Shown piece by piece: positions 15,414 to 25,420 of a DNA stretch of 64,000 nt (within the stretch, counting starts at the first letter, position 1; each line of letters begins with the position of its first letter). A model generated the notes under the pieces. The model worked only from the letters and a program-made list of their open reading frames with translations. It had not been told where the DNA came from and did no database searches. Origin of the DNA: Lachnospiraceae bacterium KGMB03038. GTDB lineage: Bacteria > Bacillota > Clostridia > Lachnospirales > Lachnospiraceae. The stretch spans positions 1,764,501 through 1,828,500 of the forward strand of contig CP041667.1 in assembly GCA_007361935.1 (NCBI GenBank), in the 5' to 3' direction. The position numbers were made by a program, and so were the translations under genes.

Positions 15414-16754
15414 TTATTCTTCTGAAGAATCCGAAGGAATATCTAAAACATAATTTCGTGTCGTTATACCGCTTAAACGGCCGCTGGAATTAACCAGTAC
15501 CGCCTTAAAGAGCGTCTCGCCCTCCGGCATATCGATCGGACCGCTGTATCTGGAAGAAGCCGTCGTCGGATCGGAACCATCCATAGTATAGTAAGCTTCG
15601 TAACCGTCCGGGATCTTGATCTCAATCTGGGTAGCCGTCTCGTACTGCCCGGTGGAGGGTGACACTGCCGGCGCGTCTTCAATTGGGAACTCGATCACAT
15701 ATTCCTCGGATGCCGGCATACTGGGAATCCCATTTTTATTGACCGCAATGGCAGTTACCGTTGTCTCCCCCTCATCTAACTGGATAGGCTCTGTATATTC
15801 TGTGCTTTCAGTGGTCGGGTCCGAGCCGTCTGTAGTATAATAAATTTTCATGCCGCTTCCGGCGGTCAGACTCAGCTGCTGGACATCATCATAAGTTTCT
15901 TCCGCATCCAGGCTGAATTTAGGTACGTCTACAATATATTCAGCCAGAATCTCCCGGACATTGTCCGACGCCTCGTCAAGCAGTCCCGGTATTTCCATCT
16001 GCTGATCAGTATCTATATAGAAATCAATACATGCGCTGTACAGATCAGCATTGCCGCCCTGTTCATCGATGGCATTCAGGAAGACGTTTTCCGCCCCGTC
16101 CAGATCATCCTGAGCGATATAGACTTTTGAAAGTCCGGTATACGCTTCCGGTCTCTCGCCATTCTTACTGATCGCTCTTTTGAATTTATTCTCGGCCTGA
16201 CTATAATTCTGCTCTTCCAGCGCCCCGTTTCCCGCGTTTACAATCCCTGTATAAGAATTCTGATAGATCAGCACGATGATTCCGATCAAAGCGGCAAGGA
16301 TCAAAAACATGACCGCCAGAAGAATCCTGCGTTTCTTACGTTTTTTCGCCTTTCTCCGCTCTGCCTGGCGCCTTCTCATCTCCCGGTCTTCCTGGGGCCT
16401 TCTGGCCTGCGTATTTCTTCCGGCCAAAGTCCGGCCTGTAGCGCCTCTCCTGGCGGCAGCCGTCCGTCCGACAGCTCCCCTGTCAGTATTCGTCCGCCCG
16501 GCAGCTCCCCTGCCAGTATTCGTCCGCCCGGTGTTCCTGCGTGCAGAAGCAGGCCGTCCGGACATTTCAGTCTCCGAATCGTCATAGGAAAAATAGTCTT
16601 TCTCTTCCTCGTCCCCATTGATCGATCCCACAATTTGCTGGGCAAGCATATCATCCAAAGGATTATAGTCAGGAACAATGCGTACTTCTTGACCGCAGTT
16701 CTCGCAATATAACACCCCTTCCGGGATTTCCTGTCCGCAATATCTGCACTTCAT
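15414..16754 (-). CDS. Zinc-ribbon, TPR and chitobiase-C-terminal-domain membrane protein
   Basis: A 446-residue multidomain protein. Residues 1-23 are a zinc ribbon (MKCRYCGQEI ... CENCGQ). Residues about 65-115 are a low-complexity run of TGR/NTGR/GAAGR repeats, visible in the DNA as near-identical units at about 16440-16540. A very basic stretch precedes one membrane segment (ILLAVMFLILAALIGIIVLI, about 145-165). Then come TPR-like repeats (YSQAENKFKRAI; LDGAENVFLNAI) and two chitobiase/beta-hexosaminidase C-terminal (CHB_HEX) modules, each with YYTTDGSDPTT or YYTMDGSDPTT. The zinc ribbon would be inside the cell and the TPR and CHB_HEX parts outside. The role is unknown; envelope sensing or assembly is inference. 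Confidence 0.75.
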   Translation of the reverse strand: MKCRYCGQEIPEGVLYCENCGQEVRIVPDYNPLDDMLAQQIVGSINGDEEEKDYFSYDDSETEMSGRPASARRNTGRTNTGRGAAGRTNTDRGAVGRTAAARRGATGRTLAGRNTQARRPQEDREMRRRQAERRKAKKRKKRRILLAVMFLILAALIGIIVLIYQNSYTGIVNAGNGALEEQNYSQAENKFKRAISKNGERPEAYTGLSKVYIAQDDLDGAENVFLNAIDEQGGNADLYSACIDFYIDTDQQMEIPGLLDEASDNVREILAEYIVDVPKFSLDAEETYDDVQQLSLTAGSGMKIYYTTDGSDPTTESTEYTEPIQLDEGETTVTAIAVNKNGIPSMPASEEYVIEFPIEDAPAVSPSTGQYETATQIEIKIPDGYEAYYTMDGSDPTTASSRYSGPIDMPEGETLFKAVLVNSSGRLSGITTRNYVLDIPSDSSEE

Positions 16755-16791
16755 CTGGTGCTCTAACCTCCTACCTAACTTACCACTCTAT

Positions 16792-18461
16792 CTAGAACAG
16801 TCCTGTAATACAGCCATTCTCATCTACATCAATTCCGTTGGCGGCAGGAACTTTAGGAAGTCCGGGCATGGTCATGACCGCGCCGGTAAGCGCCACTACG
16901 AATCCAGCCCCCGCGCTGACATAAACCTCCCTGATATGGATATCAAAATCTGTAGGCCGTCCCAGCTTTTTCGCGTCGTCAGATAAAGAGTATTGATTTT
17001 TAGCCATGCAGACTGGGAAACCACCAAATCCCATAGACTCGATCTTGTCCAGCTGCTTCAAGGCGGCCGGCTCAAAGATCACGCCTCTCGCGCCATAAAT
17101 CTCCTTAGAAATGGTCTCGATTTTTTCTTTCAGAGACAGATCGTCTTCATATAACGGATGGAAATTGCTTTCCTTTTTCTCCAACGTTTCCAGAACCTTT
17201 TTGGCAAGATCGATCCCGCCTTCTCCGCCTTTCTCCCAGACTCTGGAGAGTGCGAATTCACAGCCTTTCTCTTCACAGAATTGACGGATAAACTGATTCT
17301 CCGCCTCAGTATCTGACACAAAAGAATTCAATGTTACAATTACAGGAACTCCATATTTCTGAATATTTTCAATATGTTTTTCCAGGTTTACAATGCCTTT
17401 TTTCAGCGCTTCCAAATTTTCCTTTGCCAGGTCATTTTTCGCAACTCCACCATTATACTTCAAAGCCCGTACAGTTGCAACTAAAACAACCGCATTCGGC
17501 CAAAAACCTGCTTTTCTGCACTTAATATCAAAGAATTTCTCTGCTCCTAAGTCTGCCCGAATCCTGCTTCTGTGATAGTGATGTCGCTAAGTTTTAACGC
17601 CATTTTCGTTGCTCTTACGCTGTTGCAGCCATGGGCGATATTGGCGAAAGGACCGCCATGTACCAAAGCCGGCGTATGTTCCAGCGTCTGGATCAGATTT
17701 GGCTTGATGGCATCTTTTAAGAGCGCGGTCATTGCCCCTGTCGCCTGAAGGTCTTCCGCGGTCACTGGTTCCCCATCGAAATTATACGCGACAATGATCC
17801 TGCCAAGTCTTCGCTTCAGATCCTGGATATCATCCGCCAGACACAAGATCGCCATGATCTCAGAAGCTACCGTGATCACAAAATGATCCTCCCGGACCAT
17901 TCCGTCCATTTTATTTCCAAGTCCTACCACAATATTGCGCAGACAGCGGTCGTTCATATCCAGGCAGCGTTTCCAGATCACCTGTCTTGGGTCGATCCTA
18001 AGCGAGTTCCCCTGTTGGATATGATTGTCCAGCATTGCCGCCAGCAGATTGTTGGCAGAAGTGATGGCATGGAAATCCCCGGTAAAATGAAGATTCAGAT
18101 CTTCCATGGGAACTACCTGGGCCATGCCCCCTCCCGCGGCGCCGCCTTTGATTCCAAAGCAGGGACCCAGAGATGGCTCTCTGAGCGCGATCACCGCGTT
18201 TTTCCCTAATTGGGCCATGGCCTGCCCCAGTCCTACTGTGGTAGTGGTCTTCCCTTCGCCTGCCGGCGTTGGGTTAATAGCTGTCACAAGTACCAATTTC
18301 CCGTCCGGCCGATCTTTGATCTTCTCCCAGACATCGTCGGAAAGCTTCGCCTTGTACTTTCCGTAGAATTCCAATTCGTCTTCGGAGATCCCAATCTTGG
18401 CCGCAACTTTTGAGATGTGTTCCATTTTTGCTTCCTGCGCGATTTCAATATCTGTCTTCAT
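16792..18461 (-). pseudogene. fhs: Formate-tetrahydrofolate ligase, one-base frameshift
   Basis: FTHFS joins formate to tetrahydrofolate using ATP and is the entry step of the methyl branch of the Wood-Ljungdahl pathway and of one-carbon metabolism. The first frame (18461 to 17547) starts MKTDIEIAQEAKMEHISKVA and carries the nucleotide motif NPTPAGEGKTTTTVGLGQA. It stops after ITEAGFGQT. The next frame continues as DLGAEKFFDIKCRKAG and runs through VATVRALKYNGGVAKNDL to the family C-terminus PGLPKVPAANGIDVDENGCI. The join is at the GGG at 17556-17558, one base short of GFGADLGAEKFF. Rejoined length is about 556 residues, the normal size. All catalytic parts are otherwise kept, so a sequencing error is a serious possibility. 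Confidence 0.9.
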
Positions 18462-18494
18462 TTCCTTTTCATCCCTTCCTTAATTTATTCTTCT

Positions 18495-20911
18495 TTAGCG
18501 GTTTTCTGAAAGATATGTTTCAAATTCTTCCATAGACATCAAGATTTTTCTTGGCTTGGTTCCTTCCTCGCCGCCTACAACGCCGGCCTCACAAAGCTGG
18601 TCCATGATCCTGGCGGCCCGGTTAAAGCCGATCTTGAAGCTTCTTTGCAGCATGCCGATGGAAGCTTTTTCTTTCTCTATGATCAGCCGTCCGGCATCCG
18701 CGAAATGTACGTCCCTTTCCTCGCCTTCATTCGACTGCATACCGACTATGCCTGTCCCCGCGTTGGTATTCACCTGGTCTTCCATGTCCGCGTCATACTC
18801 CGCATCCCCGTTATGGGTCTTTAGATAATCCACCACGCTTTGGACTTCTTTATCCGTTACAAAAGCTCCCTGGACTCTGGCCGGCTTCTGGTATCCGGAA
18901 GGATAAAACAGCATATCGCCTTTCCCCAGAAGTTTCTCTGCTCCGTTCATGTCGATGATGGTTCTGGAGTCCACGCCAGAAGAGACGGAAAAGGCAATTC
19001 TGGAAGGCATATTGGCTTTGATCAGTCCGGTAATGACATTTACCGAAGGACGCTGAGTCGCCAGCACCAGATGAATCCCCGCGGCTCTGGCAAGCTGGGC
19101 CAGACGGCAGATGGCTTCCTCTACCTCGCCGGGAGCCACCATCATCAGATCCGCCAGCTCGTCCACGATGATCACGATCTGAGGCAGTAATTCCCGCTTT
19201 TCCCCTTCTGTCTGTGGTTCCGCGGCCACTTTGCTGTTATATCCCTTGATATCCCGCACATTATATTCCGCAAAAGCCTGGTATCTTCGGTTCATCTCCA
19301 TAACCGCCCAGTTCAGGGCGCCAGCCGCTTTCTTCGGATCTGTCACCACCGGGATCATAAGATGGGGAATACCATTATAAACACTTAGCTCTACCACCTT
19401 TGGATCGATCATGATCAGCCGTACTTCCTCTGGGGCGGCCTTATAAAGAACACTCATGATCAGTGTATTGATGCATACGGATTTTCCGGAACCGGTGGCT
19501 CCCGCGATCAAAAGATGGGGCATCCGGGCAATGTCCGCCACCACCGTCTTTCCCGCGATATCCTTTCCTGCCGCAAAAGCAATCTTGGAACTGTGATTCT
19601 TAAATTCCGCGGATTCCAGAAGATCCCGCAGCATGACTACAGAATTTTCTTTATTCGGCACTTCGATCCCGACTGCCGCTTTGCCTGGGATCGGGGCCTC
19701 AATCCTGATGTCTGCCGCCGCCAGGTTCAGCTTGATATCATCGGCAAGGCCAACGATCTTGCTTACTTTGACTCCCATTTCCGGCTGAAGTTCGTAACGG
19801 GTCACAGAAGGTCCGCAGCTGACATCGGTAACGGTCACCTTTACTCCAAAGTTCTCCAGCGTCTGCTGTAATTTCATGGCCGTCTCCCGCAAATGGGCGT
19901 CCGAATCACCAGTATGTCTGCTTCCCTTTTTCAGCAGAGACATGGGCGGAAAATGGTAGGCTTTCCTGGGCTTGGCCGCATCTGCCGCGATCGAGGCCGC
20001 CACTCCGGAAGTCTCCGCCGCGACGTCTTTCCCCCCGTTTTCTTTTTGTCTCCTGCCTGCCAGGGCTCCGGCCGCCCTGCCGCGGCTTCCGGCTGGACGG
20101 ATGAGGGACTGCTTTCCAATGCCGCCTGTTCCTCCCGCGCCGGTTCTTCTGAGATGGTCCAAGGCGGTGTATCTTCTCCCCGGTTGATATGGAATTGAGG
20201 TTCCTGGGGCTTCTTAGGTTCTTGCTGTTTTGCCTCTTTTGGTTCCTCAGTAAGTGTGGTATTAAATGACACGCCTTCTACATGACGGTCGCTGCGTCTG
20301 GGTTTCCCGGGATTGGTTTTCTGCAGGGCTTCCTTTTCCTTCCGCCGTTCTCTGGCTTCCTCTCTCCGCCTGGCCGCGTCTTCCCGCGCCCGTCCATAAG
20401 CTTTGCTGCTTTTATCCTGCACCCCCTGGAGGATGGATTTTCCCGTAATGATCACAATACAGATGATCGCCAGGATAATGACGATCACATATGTACCGGC
20501 AGTTCCCACCGCCGGAACCAGAACTCTGGTCAAAAGGCCGCCCACCTGGCCGCCCGCCTCGTCCAGCAGCTCAAACAGCGTACACGCAAGGACCGTCAGG
20601 ACGATCCCCGCCCCTACTTTCAGATAAGCGTTGGGGTTCCCTTTATTGGAAACCGTAAAAGCGACCATTCCAAACAACAAAAAAGGCACTGCGTAAGCCG
20701 CCCATCCAAGGGCCGCAAATAAGAAATCTGAAATGGCTTCCCCGACAAAACCGCCCATTCCAAAGTTGCTGATCAAGATCAAAAGGCTCACGGCAAGAGA
20801 GGCCCAGATCAAAATCTCGCCTCCTACAAAGCTCTGCTCAGTATTCTTCTTTTTTGCTTTTGTCTTTGACTTTGTTGATGTACCCCTTTTTTTCCTTGAC
20901 TTTGCAGCCAT
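18495..20911 (-). pseudogene. ftsK: DNA translocase FtsK/SpoIIIE, one-base frameshift
   Basis: FtsK/SpoIIIE pumps chromosomal DNA through the division or sporulation septum. The N-terminal frame (20911 to about 20036) has a basic start, four membrane segments (about 28-165) and a charged linker. The second frame, from about 20030 down to 18495, has the alpha/beta motor with MPHLLIAGATGSGKSVCINT (Walker A), IIVDELADLMM (Walker B) and the C-terminal gamma winged helix (SIGMLQRSFKIGFNRAARIM) that reads oriented DNA motifs. The frames join at a run of six Gs (20031-20036 on the minus strand); seven would restore TGGKDVAAETSG. Total about 805 residues. ATG at 20911 follows AAGGGGG. Confidence 0.88.
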
Positions 20912-20978
20912 GATATTCCCCCTTAATTACCTTATGGCAATACTATTATTAGTATAGCATTTTTGAAAAAAGCTGTCA

Positions 20979-21676
20979 TTACCTATTTTCCCAGTTTTTC
21001 TCACGCTCCTTCCGGATCATTTCGTGCAATTTATTCAGGGCCTGGCTCATTCCGCCCACTTCATCGATCAAGCCTTCTTTGACCGCCTCTTCGCCCTCCA
21101 GAAGCGTGCCTACGTCTTTTACTAATTCTGTGGGATTCAGCATCAGTTCCTCGATCCTTTCTTTGCTCATTTTGGAATGATCCGCCAGGAAACGGGTGAT
21201 CCGGTCCTGGTCCGGACCATATTGCGCAGGCTCTGGGGGACTCCGATGAACATGCCGTTGGAGCGGACCGGATGGATGATCATGGTCCCGCTCGGCACGA
21301 TAAAAGAATACTTGGCGGACACCGCCAGAGGCCCGCCGATGGAATGGCTCCCCCCTAAGACCAGGGATACGGTGGGTTTGCTGAGAGACGCGATCATCTC
21401 CGCAATAGACAGCCCCGCCTCCACATCTCCGCCAAGAGTATTTAAAAGCACCAGAACGCCGTCGATCTCTGTGCTGTCTTCCACTTCCGCCAGCATAGGC
21501 AGTAAATGTTCATACTTGGTGGACTTTGTGTTTCCGGAAACCGCTTCATGTCCCTCGATCTCACCAATGATCGTCAGAAGTTTGATCCTGTGTCCTTTCT
21601 TCCCGTCCTCCAGGTCCAAACTTCCCGTCTCTTTGATCTCCTGGTTCTGCTTCTCTTCCAGATTTTCATTTTCCAT
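20979..21676 (-). pseudogene. tepA: TepA/ClpP-like serine protease, one-base frameshift
   Basis: A ClpP-family protease related to B. subtilis TepA (YmfB). The first frame (21676 to 21167) contains IIGEIEGHE, LLNTLGGDVEAGLSIAEMI and the nucleophile motif LGGSHSIGGPLAVSA, then MIIHPVRSNGMFIGVPQSLRN with the catalytic His. The second frame (21170 to 20979) continues MSKERIEELMLNPTELVKDV and AVKEGLIDEVGG, the ClpP-type C-terminal part. The frames join at 21206-21211, where CGGACCAGGACCGG would need one more C to read RTQDRITRFLADHSKMSK. About 232 residues when rejoined. It lies between metY and ftsK, with ftsK starting 68 bases after its end. Confidence 0.85.
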
Positions 21677-21677
21677 A

Positions 21678-21719
21678 AAAAAGACACCTCCATACCTTTT
21701 TGATTAGTATGGAGGTGTT
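21678..21719 (-). terminator. Terminator of metY
   Basis: The minus strand reads ACACCTCCATACT, a short loop, GGTATGGAGGTGT and then CTTTTTT. It sits between the metY stop (21729) and the tepA start (21676). Confidence 0.85.
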
Positions 21720-21728
21720 CCCTGTATT

Positions 21729-23009
21729 TTATACCTGTTCCAAGGCCTGCTTAAGATCAGCAATGATATCCTCAATATTCTCGATCCCTACGCTGAAACG
21801 GATCAGATCCGGCTGTACTCCGGCTTCCTGAAGTTCTTTATCATTCATCTGCCGGTGGGTATGGCTGGCAGGATGGAGCACACAGCTTCTGGCATCTGCC
21901 ACATGGGTCACGATCGCGATCATCTTTAAGGCATCCATCATGCGTACCGCCGCGTCTCTTCCGCCTTTCAGGCCAAAGGTGATGACGCCGCAGGTGCCAT
22001 TGGGAAGATATTTCTGAGCCAGATCATAGTACTTATCTCCCGGAAGGGCCGGTGTGCTCACCCAGGCGACCTTCTCGTGGCTCTGCAGGTACTTGGCCGC
22101 CTTCTTAGCATTCTCGCAGTGGCGTTCCATTCTCAGATGGAGGGTCTCCAGTCCCAGATTCAAAAGGAACGCGTTCTGCGGAGACTGGATCGACCCCAGA
22201 TCTCTCATCAACTGCGCCGTTGCTTTTGTGATATATGCCATTTTCCCAAATTTCTGAGTATAGACGATTCCATGATAAGTCTCGTCTGGTGTGGTAAGCC
22301 CCGGGAATTTGTCGCTGTAAGCGTCCCAGTCAAAATTGCCGCTGTCTACAATGGCTCCCCCAACGCAGGAAGCGTGGCCGTCCATGTACTTTGTGGTAGA
22401 GTGGGTAACAATGTCAGCGCCCCACTCAAAAGGCCGGCAGTTGATCGGTGTGGCAAAGGTATTGTCCACAATAAACGGTACGCCGTGCGCATGGGCCGCT
22501 TTCGCGAATTTCTCCAGATCCAGCACAACTAAAGCAGGATTGGCAATGGTCTCTCCAAATACCGCTTTGGTATTTTCCTGAAACGCGGCGTTTAATTCTT
22601 CCTCTGTACAGTCTGGATCGATAAAGGTAGCATCCACGCCCATTTTCTTAATGGTATGGGCATAGAGGTTATAAGTACCGCCATAAAGAGCGGATGCGCA
22701 TACAATGTGGTCCCCTGCCTGGACAATATTCATGATCGCGTAAAAATTTGCCGCCTGGCCGGAGGAAGTGAGCATCGCCGCTACTCCGCCTTCCAAAGCG
22801 CAGATTTTGGCAGCTACCGCATCGTTGGTTGGATTCTGCAGACGGGTATAGAAATAACCCGATTCCTCCAAATCGAACAAACGCCCCATCTGCTCGCTTG
22901 TGCTGTATTTAAATGTGGTGCTCTGATAGATGGGGAGAACCCTTGGCTCTCCGTTTCCAGGCTCATAGCCGGACTGGATACATTTTGTCTCGATCTTATA
23001 ATCACTCAT
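21729..23009 (-). CDS. metY: O-acetylhomoserine aminocarboxypropyltransferase (sulfhydrylase)
   Basis: A 426-residue PLP enzyme of the Cys/Met metabolism family. It makes homocysteine from O-acetylhomoserine and sulfide. The PLP lysine lies in VTHSTTKYMDGHAS near residue 205. Other family blocks are QSTTFKY and GYFYTRLQNPTNDAVAAKICALEGG near the start, SSGQAANFYAIMN and the C-terminal VLHPASHTHRQM with RFSVGIEN. The start at 23009 is chosen over upstream in-frame codons because GGAGG lies seven bases before it and the family starts MSDYKIETKCIQSGY. Its start is just after the stop of the CFI-box gene (23021), so the two may be co-transcribed. No SAM riboswitch or T-box is visible upstream. 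Confidence 0.9.
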   Translation of the reverse strand: MSDYKIETKCIQSGYEPGNGEPRVLPIYQSTTFKYSTSEQMGRLFDLEESGYFYTRLQNPTNDAVAAKICALEGGVAAMLTSSGQAANFYAIMNIVQAGDHIVCASALYGGTYNLYAHTIKKMGVDATFIDPDCTEEELNAAFQENTKAVFGETIANPALVVLDLEKFAKAAHAHGVPFIVDNTFATPINCRPFEWGADIVTHSTTKYMDGHASCVGGAIVDSGNFDWDAYSDKFPGLTTPDETYHGIVYTQKFGKMAYITKATAQLMRDLGSIQSPQNAFLLNLGLETLHLRMERHCENAKKAAKYLQSHEKVAWVSTPALPGDKYYDLAQKYLPNGTCGVITFGLKGGRDAAVRMMDALKMIAIVTHVADARSCVLHPASHTHRQMNDKELQEAGVQPDLIRFSVGIENIEDIIADLKQALEQV

Positions 23010-23020
23010 CGAACTTCCTC

Positions 23021-23785
23021 CTAAGCATATAAATATTTTTTCTTCAGATCCATCACCATATCGGTATACAGATCTTTGCATGTTTCGTTGTCGCCTTTCT
23101 CAATACACTGGATACACGGAATCAGGCGGGACTGGTACAAATCTTCATATATCTCTTGTCTGTCCTTACGCATATTGATGGCCCATACGATCACCGGAGC
23201 CAGATCATAGTATTCCTCCACCAGATTCCGCCCTTCCTGGCTGTTCATTAAGTAGCCGTCCCGATAGGCTCTGAGTGTCTCTAATTCATAGCAATCATCT
23301 GGAAGGGAACGGCTTTCACATACCGCGGTAGTGATATAGCACCATTTCCTCTTAAACCCGGCGAAAATATCGTCATAAGTGGCATAGGAAAGGGTCAGAG
23401 TGGTAACCTTCTTGTCATTCCATATTTCTACCATCCGCTTACACATTTCTATACAGAACTCATCTTTTGTATAAGTAAGGATTGGCATTACATAGACCGC
23501 CATATTCATATTGTAATCTACAGCAAGCCGCTCTCGTGTCCGTTTTGGCTGTTTCATCATCAGTTCTCCCGCGTATTCCGGAATGATGCCTGCCAACTCC
23601 TCCAAAAGGGCTTCCCGATTCTCTTCCTCGGTTTCTTCACACAGACTTGTGATCTCTGTGATCACATCTTTGAATTGCTTGAATCCTTTTTCGAATAATC
23701 CATTGTAGGTTTTCCGGCGGAACGCCTTGACCTTTGTCAGCATTTCATCAAAAAGCTGGATCATATCTGTTCTGATCTTCTCCAT
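23021..23785 (-). CDS. Uncharacterised protein with a CFI-box-like C-terminal domain
   Basis: A 254-residue soluble protein. The first about 150 residues are mostly helical and match nothing I know. The C-terminal part reads CYITTAVCESRSLPDDCYEL, then ETLRAYRDGYL, then GRNLVEEYYDLAPVIVWAI. That pattern (CFIATA, LRxFRDxxL, G-R-x-x-V-x-x-YY-x-x-(S/A)P) is the CFI-box domain seen at the C-terminus of many bacterial proteins. Its role is not established. GGAGG lies upstream of the ATG at 23785. It sits between yebC and metY on the same strand with short gaps (32 and 11 bases). Confidence 0.65.
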   Translation of the reverse strand: MEKIRTDMIQLFDEMLTKVKAFRRKTYNGLFEKGFKQFKDVITEITSLCEETEEENREALLEELAGIIPEYAGELMMKQPKRTRERLAVDYNMNMAVYVMPILTYTKDEFCIEMCKRMVEIWNDKKVTTLTLSYATYDDIFAGFKRKWCYITTAVCESRSLPDDCYELETLRAYRDGYLMNSQEGRNLVEEYYDLAPVIVWAINMRKDRQEIYEDLYQSRLIPCIQCIEKGDNETCKDLYTDMVMDLKKKYLYA

Positions 23786-23817
23786 CCCTGTCCTCCATCT
23801 GCCTGTTTGATCATTTC

Positions 23818-24549
23818 TTATTCATCCCAGTTATGGTATACATTCTGGACATCGTCATCTTCTTCCAGCATATCTAATGTCTTCTGGATGTTGGCGATAT
23901 CTTTTTCATCCGTCAATTCTACGTATGTCTGGGGGATCATAGTCACTTCTGCCGCGGCCATCCCAATGCCTGCTTCTTCCAGCGCCTCATGAACGGCGCC
24001 AAAATCCTCCGGAGCTGTCAGGATCTCGAAACTGTCCTCTTCCTCTACGAAATCCTCCGCGCCGGCGTCAAGAGCCAGCATCATCAATTCATCAGAATCT
24101 CCGTCATACTCTTCTTTATCGATCACAATCTGGCCTTTCTGATCGAACATAAAGGAAACGCATCCCGGCGTTCCCACATTGCCATTTCCTTTGGTGAAAG
24201 CATGTTTCACATTGGTAGCCGTACGGTTCCGGTTGTCCGTCAGAGTTTCCACGATGATCGCCGTCCCGTTGGGGCCGTATCCCTCGTATGTAATATGCTC
24301 ATAATTGGCGGCATTGGCATCTCCGGTCGCCTTCTTGATGTTTCTTTCAATGGTATCGTTTGGCATGTTATTAGCCTTTGCCTTTGCGATCACATCCCGC
24401 AGACGGCTGTTGTTCGCGGGATCCGCGCTTCCGCCTTCCTTCACGGCTACGGCCAGCTCTTTTCCGATCTTCGTGAATATCTTTCCTTTTGCCGCGTCAT
24501 TTTTTTCTTTTTTATGTTTGATATTGGCAAATTTTGAATGTCCTGACAT
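23818..24549 (-). CDS. YebC/PmpR-family regulator
   Basis: A 243-residue protein with the full family pattern: MSGHSKFANIKHKKEKNDAAKGKIFTKIGKEL at the N-terminus, RNIKKATG and YEGYGPNGTAIIVETLTDNRNRT in the middle, and PQTYVELTDE near the C-terminus. Family members act on translation (recent work on YebC) and some as DNA-binding transcription regulators. Usual length, good RBS (GAGAGAGAAGAG just before ATG). The ORF overlaps nothing and the gene looks intact. Confidence 0.9.
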   Translation of the reverse strand: MSGHSKFANIKHKKEKNDAAKGKIFTKIGKELAVAVKEGGSADPANNSRLRDVIAKAKANNMPNDTIERNIKKATGDANAANYEHITYEGYGPNGTAIIVETLTDNRNRTATNVKHAFTKGNGNVGTPGCVSFMFDQKGQIVIDKEEYDGDSDELMMLALDAGAEDFVEEEDSFEILTAPEDFGAVHEALEEAGIGMAAAEVTMIPQTYVELTDEKDIANIQKTLDMLEEDDDVQNVYHNWDE

Positions 24550-24597
24550 CTCTTCTCTCTCCTTGTCCTTTACTTTTTCTGTCGCACGTGTTCTATT

Positions 24598-25395
24598 CTA
24601 GCACTCTTCCGGCAGTTTTTCAATCTTTACCGACTGGATCGTATTGTTCTCCACAGACAGGACGGTGAAGCGATAACCTTCGTATTCCACCACGCAGTGC
24701 TCTTCTTCGGAAGGAATCCGGTCCAGCTGATCGATGAGGAATCCATTGACTGTCTCATATTCCTCTGTCTCAAACTGGATAGGCAGCACCTCTTCTAAAT
24801 CTTCCAGATCCGTCATTCCCTGTACTTTCAGGCTGCCGTCCGCCAGCGTCAGGATCATCTCTTCCTCCTGGTCATGCTCGTCCAGGATATTCCCTACAAT
24901 TTCCTCCAGGATGTCTTCCATGGCCACCAAGCCGGAGGTCTGTCCATATTCGTCCAGGACGATGACCACATGGTTTTTCTGAGCCTGCATTTCTTTAAAC
25001 AGTACATCAATGCTCTTTGTCTCGGGGACAAAGGTCACTGGTCTTATGTATTCTTTCAATTGCTCCACAGGAACCTGGCGCAGCTCTTCCTGTATATAAC
25101 AGGAAGCCGCCTCCCTAAGATGGAGAAAACCGATGATCTCATCAATATCCTCATGATAGATGGGAAATCTGGAGAAACTTTCCCCAAGCATGAATTTGAA
25201 CGCATCTTCTAAAGACTCTTCCCCATCGATCGCTACAATATTCTTCCGGTGGGTCATGATATCCCTCGCGTCCTTATCCAGATACCGGAAAATATTCTGG
25301 ATCAGACTGGCAGCCTCTTTTTGGGTACTCTCATCCATTTCTTCCTCCACCTGGAATACCCGCTTCATTCTTTGAAATAAACTGTCCTCTTCCAT
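24598..25395 (-). CDS. CorC/HlyC-type CBS-pair protein
   Basis: A 265-residue soluble protein with two CBS domains and a C-terminal CorC_HlyC domain. Markers are DIMTHRKNIVAIDGEESLEDAFKFM (CBS1), RPVTFVPETKSIDVLFKEMQ with VVIVLDEYGQTSGLVAMEDILEEIVGNI (CBS2), and DLEEVLPIQF with VNGFLIDQLDRIP in the C-terminal domain. The N-terminal DUF21 membrane part of full-length HlyC/CNNM proteins is absent, so this is the short, CorC-like form. Such proteins act in divalent-cation handling, probably with a membrane partner. No partner is next to it here. Confidence 0.8.
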   Translation of the reverse strand: MEEDSLFQRMKRVFQVEEEMDESTQKEAASLIQNIFRYLDKDARDIMTHRKNIVAIDGEESLEDAFKFMLGESFSRFPIYHEDIDEIIGFLHLREAASCYIQEELRQVPVEQLKEYIRPVTFVPETKSIDVLFKEMQAQKNHVVIVLDEYGQTSGLVAMEDILEEIVGNILDEHDQEEEMILTLADGSLKVQGMTDLEDLEEVLPIQFETEEYETVNGFLIDQLDRIPSEEEHCVVEYEGYRFTVLSVENNTIQSVKIEKLPEEC

Positions 25396-25420
25396 TGTGA
25401 TTTTCTTTCGACTCCTTTTT

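Noticed and set aside
16440..16560. Near-identical tandem units
   Set aside because: In-frame coding repeats for the TGR/NTGR linker of the zinc-ribbon protein, not a separate element.
16792..18461. Two separate short ligase genes
   Set aside because: The two frames abut, together give one full-length formate-tetrahydrofolate ligase and differ by a single base at a G run.
22981..23020. SAM riboswitch or T-box for metY
   Set aside because: Only 11 bases separate metY from the upstream gene, leaving no room, and nothing similar lies before yebC or the CFI-box gene.
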